Assembly: GCA_947629275.1 (NCBI GenBank) | Contig: CANRDG010000050.1 | Span: 1-12,292, forward strand | Length of the DNA stretch: 12,292 nt | Reading direction: 5' to 3' | DNA from: an uncultured Clostridia bacterium | Lineage (GTDB): Bacteria > Bacillota > Clostridia > Oscillospirales > Ruminococcaceae | In this document: in pieces, positions 7,244-12,292 of the stretch | Layout: every line of letters begins with the position of its first letter | Position numbering within the stretch: the first letter of the stretch is position 1 | The notes under the pieces: model-generated | The model's input: the letters and a program-made list of their open reading frames with translations, nothing else | Database searches by the model: none | What the model was told of the DNA's origin: nothing | Program-made: the position numbers and the translations under genes

Positions 7244-8668
7244 TTAACCCTCCATGGCGTCAATAGCCGCATTTACCTTTGCAAGCTCGTCGTCGGTGGT
7301 CTTTGAGTATGTAGAACGTACTTCCGACCATGTGTACTGTTTGCCGGTGTCGTCGGTCTTTATAACGTTCTCATAAAGCTGTCTTACAGTGCAGCCCGAG
7401 CCGTCTGTTACCGAGTTGTCGTCGGAGAATGACGAAGAAATGCCGTAGCCGTAGTCAAATACCTGCTCATATTCGGAAGAAGAAGTTACCATAAGTACAT
7501 CGTACATCTCGTCTGTCCAGCCGGGGTTGTCTATCATGAACTTTGCCTTGCTGTCTTCCTGATACTGCTCGTCTGTAGCGGCAATGTGGGCACATTCAAG
7601 CCATGTCTTAACTGCCTTGTCCTTTGTAGAACCTGCTACCCACATGTAAGCCGTCATGTCGGAAGTGGTTATCTTCGCGCCCGTGTTGGGGTCGGCAGGG
7701 ATAGGAACAACTGACCAGTGCTGATCATCATGCGGGCCATAGTTTCCTGTCAGAGCCCAAGGACCCATTGAGAAGAACATAACGTTGCCCATTGAAGCCA
7801 GAGCGGTGCTTGCGTCGTTTACCCACTGTTCGTTGTATACAAGACCGTCTTTCTTCAGGTTGTATATGAATTCCTCGGCGCGCTCTATGTCAGCGTTCAT
7901 TATGTTGCTTTCAAAGTGTGTGCCGTCGTATGTTACCATTGTCTGACCTGTCTGCTGTATTATCTGCGGCGCATACCAGCCCGTGATGCCATAGCGCGGT
8001 GTTTCGCCGTCACCGTTGGCAACGTATTCTTCCATTACCTCGCGGAAAGTGTTCCAGTTCCACTCGCCTTCCATCCAAAGGGTGTAAGGGTCGGTTATGC
8101 CTTCGCTGTCAACTACGTCCTGATCGTACATCATAAGTACGCCCGTTGAGTAACTTATAGGCGCAACGTAATGTTCGCCGTTGAGCACGAATTTGTCTGC
8201 GCCGTTCTTTACATCGCTCCACAGGTCTGTATCAAAGTCAACTATAGAGTCAACAGGCTGATACATATTTATAAGCGTCTGGCAGGGGAATGCCATCCAC
8301 TCATATTTGAAGATGTCGGGGGGGTCGTTCGCAGAAATGGCAGCCGCCAGCTTTTCAAACTTTGAAGAATCGGTAACTCTCGTCCATTCGATAATGCCGC
8401 CCTTGTCGTTGAAAAGCTGCGTGTCAACTCTCGTTTCGTTGCCGTCCGCCTGGTTCAGGTCAAAAGTACCCATCCATTTGATAGTCCTGTCAGCCTCCGA
8501 GAGCGTTCCGTCGTCAAGCGAGTCTACCTTGCTGGTGTCCTGAATTGATACCTGATCGACGTGACTTGAAGATGACGAAGAGCTTGAAGAAGAATTTCCG
8601 CAGGCGGCCATAGAAAGCGGCAGTGTTATAGCAGCCGTGACCGCAAGCGCTTTTTTAAGCAGTGTCAT
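7244..8668 (-). CDS. Lipoprotein extracellular solute-binding protein, probably for sugars
   Basis: This 474-residue protein looks like a family 1 ABC-type sugar-binding lipoprotein, exported and anchored to the outer membrane face. The N-terminus has basic LLKK, a hydrophobic stretch and MAAC with the lipidated cysteine at 23. A run of ten serines (26-35), written with five different serine codons, forms a linker. The rest is aromatic- and acid-rich, as in sugar binders, with segments such as YDQDVV and EGEWNWNTF typical of the group. I prefer the ATG at 8668 because GAAAGGA at 8684-8678 is 9 bases ahead; the upstream ATG at 8686 would overlap that site. No permease or ATPase gene is next to it, and it has its own promoter and terminator, so its transporter partners must be encoded elsewhere. 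The exact ligand is not readable. Confidence 0.88.
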   Translation of the reverse strand: MTLLKKALAVTAAITLPLSMAACGNSSSSSSSSSSHVDQVSIQDTSKVDSLDDGTLSEADRTIKWMGTFDLNQADGNETRVDTQLFNDKGGIIEWTRVTDSSKFEKLAAAISANDPPDIFKYEWMAFPCQTLINMYQPVDSIVDFDTDLWSDVKNGADKFVLNGEHYVAPISYSTGVLMMYDQDVVDSEGITDPYTLWMEGEWNWNTFREVMEEYVANGDGETPRYGITGWYAPQIIQQTGQTMVTYDGTHFESNIMNADIERAEEFIYNLKKDGLVYNEQWVNDASTALASMGNVMFFSMGPWALTGNYGPHDDQHWSVVPIPADPNTGAKITTSDMTAYMWVAGSTKDKAVKTWLECAHIAATDEQYQEDSKAKFMIDNPGWTDEMYDVLMVTSSSEYEQVFDYGYGISSSFSDDNSVTDGSGCTVRQLYENVIKTDDTGKQYTWSEVRSTYSKTTDDELAKVNAAIDAMEG

Positions 8669-8745
8669 AAATATCATTCCTTTCATAAAATAAAAAAATT
8701 TGAATTACATTTTACAAACGTCTAAATTTTTGCTTTATTATAAAT

Positions 8746-8774
8746 ATTGTAAAATATTAAATGCGTTTTGTCAA
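8746..8774 (-). promoter_or_regulatory. Promoter of the solute-binding protein gene
   Basis: On the minus strand TTGACA (8774-8769), a 17-base spacer and TACAAT (8751-8746). The start near 8739 leaves an AT-rich leader of about 70 bases. The -35 box and following bases TTGACAAAACGC are identical to those of the galE promoter. Confidence 0.8.
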
Positions 8775-8926
8775 TAGTTTTTGCGAATTTGTTTTATGGA
8801 TATATGCACATCTGCCAAATAGTTTTCTGATTTATGTTCAATATAACGAAAAACGCTTGCCCCACCGCACCGAATGGCTATAGCCGAATTAAACTTTATG
8901 TAAAAATATTAACCTTGTTTTCTGAC

Positions 8927-8955
8927 TTGTAAACCGCCGTGAAATGTGTTATACT
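8927..8955 (+). promoter_or_regulatory. Promoter of the PHP phosphoesterase gene
   Basis: TTGTAA (8927-8932), a 17-base spacer and TATACT (8950-8955) preceded by TGT, an extended -10. The leader would be very short, with AGGGGG at 8963-8968 before the ATG at 8977. The 150 bases between this and the divergent promoter hold only a 10-base palindrome GGCTATAGCC (8876-8885) of unknown meaning. Confidence 0.7.
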
Positions 8956-8976
8956 ATAATGTAGGGGGTAAGACTT

Positions 8977-9690
8977 ATGCAAAAACGCAGGGAAAAGAAA
9001 TATTTATACGAAACGCATTGTCACACATCACCCGTCAGCGCTTGCGCTAAGTGGTCGCCCGAGGAGCTTGTTGACTGCTACATTCAGAAAGGCTATGACG
9101 GCGTTATGATAACCGACCACTTTTTCAACGGCAACTGCGGCATAGACTGCTCTCTGCCTTGGCAAGAAAAGGTAGAGCAGTTCTGCAAAGGGTATGAAAG
9201 GGCGAAAGCGCACGGCGAACACTCAGGTTTTGCGGTGTTTTTCGGCTTTGAATACAACCGCCGCGGCGCTGAGTTTCTGATATACGGCGTTGATAAGCAG
9301 TGGCTTTTGCAGCACGAGGATATTATGGAGATGAGCATACCGCAGCTGTATGCTCTGGTTTGTGAGAGCGGCGGCGTTATGATACAGGCGCACCCGTTTC
9401 GCAGGGCGTCTTATCTTGAAAATATCTGCCTTTACCCCGAATACTGCGACGGCATAGAAGCCGTAAACACCGCTAATATGCGCGAGTATAACGAAAACGC
9501 CATATGGTATGCAAAGCGCTTCTCGCTTTTTATGACCTGCGGCAGCGACTCGCACTTCAGCGGCAGAGAAAACCTCGGCGGCGTGTATCTTCCGCAGCGG
9601 CTTGACAGCATAGTAGAGTATGTGCATATAATAAAGAGCAAAGAGCATATAGATATGTATATCGAAAGCGGCGAAAAGTACGCTCTATAG
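8977..9690 (+). CDS. PHP-domain metal-dependent phosphoesterase
   Basis: This 237-residue protein is a PHP-superfamily protein, a metal-dependent fold that hydrolyses phosphoesters (relatives include histidinol phosphatase, nucleoside 3',5'-bisphosphate phosphatases and polymerase PHP domains). The metal-binding motifs are all present in order: HCH at 14-16 (H14, H16), TDH at 46-48, E92 in FGFEYN, H139 in QAHPFR and D191/H193 in CGSDSH. It has no extra domain and no signal peptide, so it should be cytoplasmic. The start follows AGGGGG 8 bases upstream. It stands alone; the 29 bases after it are A/T-rich with no GC-rich terminator before the next promoter. The natural substrate is unknown, and I do not assign histidinol phosphatase because nothing nearby supports it. 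Confidence 0.88.
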   Translation: MQKRREKKYLYETHCHTSPVSACAKWSPEELVDCYIQKGYDGVMITDHFFNGNCGIDCSLPWQEKVEQFCKGYERAKAHGEHSGFAVFFGFEYNRRGAEFLIYGVDKQWLLQHEDIMEMSIPQLYALVCESGGVMIQAHPFRRASYLENICLYPEYCDGIEAVNTANMREYNENAIWYAKRFSLFMTCGSDSHFSGRENLGGVYLPQRLDSIVEYVHIIKSKEHIDMYIESGEKYAL

Positions 9691-9719
9691 AAATTTATAA
9701 AAAAATTTTTGAAAACCCC

Positions 9720-9748
9720 TTGACAATCAAAAAAAAGGGTGGTATAAT
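9720..9748 (+). promoter_or_regulatory. Consensus promoter of the T-box transcript
   Basis: TTGACA (9720-9725) and TATAAT (9743-9748) are perfect consensus with a 17-base spacer containing an A-tract. Start is expected near 9755, at the base of the T-box leader. Confidence 0.92.
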
Positions 9749-9754
9749 AACGCT

Positions 9755-10019
9755 TGTAGTAAAGACTGTGATAAAGACGGCTTTGCAGGATATATTACAG
9801 AGAGTCCGCATTTGGTGCAAGCGGATATATAGTCTGCATATACGCCTATCTCTTTTGAGTCGGGTACCGAAAGCCTTTTGGCAAGTAGACTGCCCCGTAA
9901 GACCGCGTTAAGGTCAAGGGCTTGTTGGAGCCTGAAAGCGGCGCGTATATGCGCAAGTTGAGTGGTACCGCGGGAATTTCTCGTCTCAATGCAGCATTGT
10001 CTGCTTTGGGGCGTTTTTT
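9755..10019 (+). promoter_or_regulatory. T-box riboswitch, probably reading tRNA-Tyr or tRNA-Ile
   Basis: The leader has all main T-box parts. Stem I: lower pairs GACT/AGTC, GATA/TATC and GGC/GCC (9764-9781 with 9844-9861), upper stem GCAGGATATA/TATAGTCTGC (9785-9794 with 9828-9837), AGAGAG (9799-9804) and distal hairpin TCCGC/GCGGA whose loop has the conserved GGUG. The expected specifier loop is ATATAC (9838-9843), containing UAC or UAU (Tyr) and AUA (Ile). A GCGC hairpin (9941-9954) precedes the T-box. Antiterminator: TTGAG (9958-9962) pairs with CTCAA (9985-9989), and GCGGGA (9970-9975) with TCTCGT (9979-9984), leaving the 7-base bulge TGGTACC. TGGT would pair with an uncharged tRNA ending in ACCA, so discriminator A, which fits Tyr or Ile and excludes Gly-type U. 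Uncharged tRNA would prevent the terminator at 9982 and turn on the downstream gene. Confidence 0.95.
9982..10019 (+). terminator. T-box regulatory terminator
   Basis: CGTCTCAA-T-GCAG (9982-9994) pairs with CTGC-T-TTGGGGCG (10001-10013) around a 6-base loop, with one T-T mismatch and two wobbles, then six T. Its left arm shares 9982-9989 with the antiterminator, so the two folds exclude each other. Confidence 0.93.
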
Positions 10020-10079
10020 ATTTTCGTTTCCCTCTTTCGCAGTCTTGTAAACACATTATATACAAAAGGAGAAAACGCT

Positions 10080-12292
10080 ATGGAAAACACCATGGAAAAA
10101 AGGATCAAAGAGATCGCTCAGCGTGTAAGAGAGCTGAGAGAGGTAGCGGCTCTTTCAAAAGAAGAGCTTGCAGAAAGGATAGGTATATCGGTAGGCGAGT
10201 ATGAACAGCTTGAAAGCGGCAAGACCGACTTTACATTCACGTTCATTTATAAACTTGCCAAAATATGCGGCGTTGACATCGTTGATATACTTAAAGGTTA
10301 TTCGCCCAGCCTTACCTCATATCAGGTAAACAGAAAGGGCGAGGGTCTGCCTATAGCAAGACGTGCTGGCTTTGAGTATCTCAATATCGCATCGGGCTTC
10401 AAAAACCGCGTGTGCGAGCCGTTCAGGGTATTTATGCCTTATTCCGAGGAAGAGCAGGAAAAAGAGATACATACCAACACCCATAAGGGTCAGGAAATGG
10501 ATATCGTTATCAGCGGTACTATGAGAGTAAGAGTGGAAGACCACTATGAAGACCTCGAAGCAGGCGACTCCATATACTATGATTCCTCACAGCCGCACGG
10601 CATGATTGCCACTTCTAAAGAAGGCTGCGCTATGTACTCTATCATACTTGAAAATACTCTTGAAGATATGGAGTATATGCAGGTAGAGCAGGTAAAGCCC
10701 GAAAGACACGACTATGCAGGCATAGTTGCAGACAATTTTGTAGATACCACCGAGGACGAGAACGGCGTATTGCAGACTATCAAATTCAAGAACGAAGATA
10801 AGTTCAACTTCGGCTTTGATGTTGTTGATGAGGTAGCAAGAAAGTACCCCGACAAGCTTGCAATGGTGCACGTCTCCAACGATAAAGAAGAAAGACGTTT
10901 CACATTCTCCGATATTGCAAAATATTCCGCAAAGACCGCAAACTTCTTTGAAAGCCTAGGCATAACTAAAGGCGATAGGGTAATGCTCGTTTTGAAAAGG
11001 CATTATCAGTTCTGGTTCTCAATAGTAGCCCTGCACAAGATAGGTGCAATAGTTATACCTGCGACGAATCAGCTTGTTGACCACGACTTTGAGTACCGTT
11101 TCAACGCGGCAGGCGTTAAGGCTATAATTTGTACCGCCGACGGCGATACCGCACATCAGGCAGACTTAGCCGCCGACAAGTGCCCCGAGCTTCAGATAAA
11201 GGTAATAGCCCACGGCAAGAGAGACGGCTGGGTAAACTTTGACGAGGAAATAGAAAAGTTCAGCGACGTTTACGAGCGCAAGCCCGATACCCCCTGCGGA
11301 AAAGATCACAGCCTGATGTTCTTCACCTCAGGCACTACCGGCTACCCCAAGATAGCAGTCCACGACTTCAGATATCCGCTCGGTCACTACATCACAGCGC
11401 GTTTCTGGCACTATGTTGACCCCGAGGGTCTGCACTTCACAATATCCGATACCGGCTGGGGCAAGGCTCTCTGGGGCAAGCTTTACGGTCAGTGGCTGTG
11501 CGAGGGTGCAGTGTTCGTATATGACTTTGAGAGATTCCATTCGGAAGATATCCTCCCGATGTTCAAGAAGTACAACATCACCACATTCTGCGCTCCGCCG
11601 ACTATGTACCGCTTCTTTATAAAAGAAGATCTTTCCAAGTATGATCTGTCTACAATAAAGTATGCCAACACAGCAGGCGAGGCTCTCAACCCCGAAGTAT
11701 TCTACCAGTTCAAGAAGGCAACGGGTCTTACCATAATGGAAGGCTTCGGTCAGACGGAGACCACCCTTACCATAGGCAACCTCTACGGCACTACCCCGAA
11801 GGTAGGTTCTATGGGTCGTCCGAGTCCTATGTATGATATAGATATAGTAAACTCTGACGGCGAATCCGTAAAGAACGGCGAGACCGGCGAGATAGTAGTC
11901 CGCACCGACAAGGGCGTTCCCTGCGGTCTGTTCTGCGGATATTACAGAGATCAGGAAAAGACCGATGCTGTATGGCACGACGGTATGTATCACACAGGCG
12001 ATACCGCATGGCGCGACGAGGACGGCTACTTCTGGTATGTCGGCAGAGTCGATGACCTTATCAAGTCTTCGGGCTACCGCATAGGCCCGTTCGAGATAGA
12101 GAGCGTTGTAATGGAGCTTCCGTATGTCCTCGAATGTGCCGTAACAGGCGTTCCCGACCCGATAAGAGGTCAGGCGGTAAAGGCAACAATAGTGCTCACC
12201 AAAGGCACCGTAGGCACCGAGGAGCTGAAAAAGGAGATACAGAACTATGTAAAACAGCATACCGCTCCTTATAAGTACCCCAGAGTTGTAGA
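10080..12292 (+). CDS. XRE DNA-binding domain - cupin - AMP-forming acyl-CoA synthetase fusion (partial, 3' end off window)
   Basis: A single frame of 737 codons runs from the ATG at 10080 (AAAAGGAG at 10064-10071) to the edge. Residues about 9-72 are an XRE/Cro-type helix-turn-helix (KEELAERIGISVGEYEQLESG). Residues about 108-190 are a cupin with likely metal ligands H131, H135, E139 and H173; HTH plus cupin is a known one-protein sensor-regulator layout. Residues about 240-737 are an ANL-superfamily adenylating enzyme resembling medium-chain acyl-CoA synthetases: P-loop TSGTTGYPK at 416-424, GFGQTE at 555-560, YHTGD at 637-641, R656, hinge near D659, and SSGYRIGP. It activates a carboxylic acid to acyl-AMP then acyl-CoA. 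The last seen residues, PYKYPRVV, lie about 20-30 residues before the catalytic lysine and end expected for the family. A T-box controls it. Natural substrate is unknown; a branched-chain or aryl acid is inferred from context. Confidence 0.92.
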   Translation, partial: MENTMEKRIKEIAQRVRELREVAALSKEELAERIGISVGEYEQLESGKTDFTFTFIYKLAKICGVDIVDILKGYSPSLTSYQVNRKGEGLPIARRAGFEYLNIASGFKNRVCEPFRVFMPYSEEEQEKEIHTNTHKGQEMDIVISGTMRVRVEDHYEDLEAGDSIYYDSSQPHGMIATSKEGCAMYSIILENTLEDMEYMQVEQVKPERHDYAGIVADNFVDTTEDENGVLQTIKFKNEDKFNFGFDVVDEVARKYPDKLAMVHVSNDKEERRFTFSDIAKYSAKTANFFESLGITKGDRVMLVLKRHYQFWFSIVALHKIGAIVIPATNQLVDHDFEYRFNAAGVKAIICTADGDTAHQADLAADKCPELQIKVIAHGKRDGWVNFDEEIEKFSDVYERKPDTPCGKDHSLMFFTSGTTGYPKIAVHDFRYPLGHYITARFWHYVDPEGLHFTISDTGWGKALWGKLYGQWLCEGAVFVYDFERFHSEDILPMFKKYNITTFCAPPTMYRFFIKEDLSKYDLSTIKYANTAGEALNPEVFYQFKKATGLTIMEGFGQTETTLTIGNLYGTTPKVGSMGRPSPMYDIDIVNSDGESVKNGETGEIVVRTDKGVPCGLFCGYYRDQEKTDAVWHDGMYHTGDTAWRDEDGYFWYVGRVDDLIKSSGYRIGPFEIESVVMELPYVLECAVTGVPDPIRGQAVKATIVLTKGTVGTEELKKEIQNYVKQHTAPYKYPRVV

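Noticed and set aside
9691..9719. A/T-rich inverted repeat after the PHP gene as a terminator
   Set aside because: AAATTT repeats without G-C pairs make too weak a stem; it may only reflect A/T-rich sequence.
9720..9911. A 63-codon plus-strand frame in the leader
   Set aside because: It begins inside the T-box promoter, lacks an RBS and overlaps conserved T-box Stem I.
11328..12260. A 310-codon open frame on the minus strand
   Set aside because: It lies entirely opposite the acyl-CoA synthetase domain, whose motifs are unmistakable, and its translation has no recognisable domain. It is an antisense shadow.

Overview
The window looks like a chromosomal segment from an anaerobic, low-to-moderate-GC Gram-positive bacterium of the Ruminococcus/Oscillospiraceae type. 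This is an inference from AGGAGG-type ribosome binding sites, near-consensus sigma-A promoters with 17-base spacers, a T-box riboswitch, a multidomain flavodiiron protein, and protein sequences that read like those of rumen and gut clostridia. No mobile element, prophage or CRISPR array is visible.

Layout. (1) Positions 1-1458, minus strand: a partial gene for an unusual protein, a complete Nudix hydrolase domain fused to about three membrane segments and a C-terminal region with an internal tandem repeat. It runs off the left edge. (2) Positions 1475-2287, minus strand: a four-tRNA operon in the order Val(UAC), Asp(GUC), Phe(GAA), Gly(GCC), with a consensus promoter and two successive intrinsic terminators. 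Asp and Phe are separated by a 341-base spacer packed with back-to-back inverted repeats. (3) Positions 2386-3143, plus strand: trmO, divergent from the tRNA promoter and ending in a terminator shared with the opposing operon. (4) Positions 3148-7179, minus strand: an operon galE, pfkB-family sugar kinase, a small Cys-rich membrane protein interrupted by a frameshift at a run of seven A, then a four-domain flavodiiron protein. Junctions are tight (1-base overlap, 34 bases, 1 base). (5) Positions 7194-8774, minus strand: a lipoprotein solute-binding protein with its own promoter and terminator and no permease genes beside it. (6) Positions 8927-9690, plus strand: a PHP-family phosphoesterase. 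(7) Positions 9720-12292, plus strand: a complete T-box leader in front of a single reading frame that joins an XRE-type DNA-binding domain, a cupin and an AMP-forming acyl-CoA synthetase. It runs off the right edge close to its natural end.

The most interesting unit is the last. A tRNA-sensing leader of the kind normally found before aminoacyl-tRNA synthetase, amino-acid biosynthesis or transport genes controls an acyl-CoA ligase that carries its own regulator and sensor domains. Rumen ruminococci make some amino acids by activating branched-chain or aryl acids to CoA esters and carboxylating them reductively. A T-box-controlled acid:CoA ligase fits that pathway, but substrate and amino acid are inferred, not shown. 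The Nudix-membrane-repeat fusion, the structured spacer in the tRNA operon and the frameshifted Cys-rich protein are the other items worth following.
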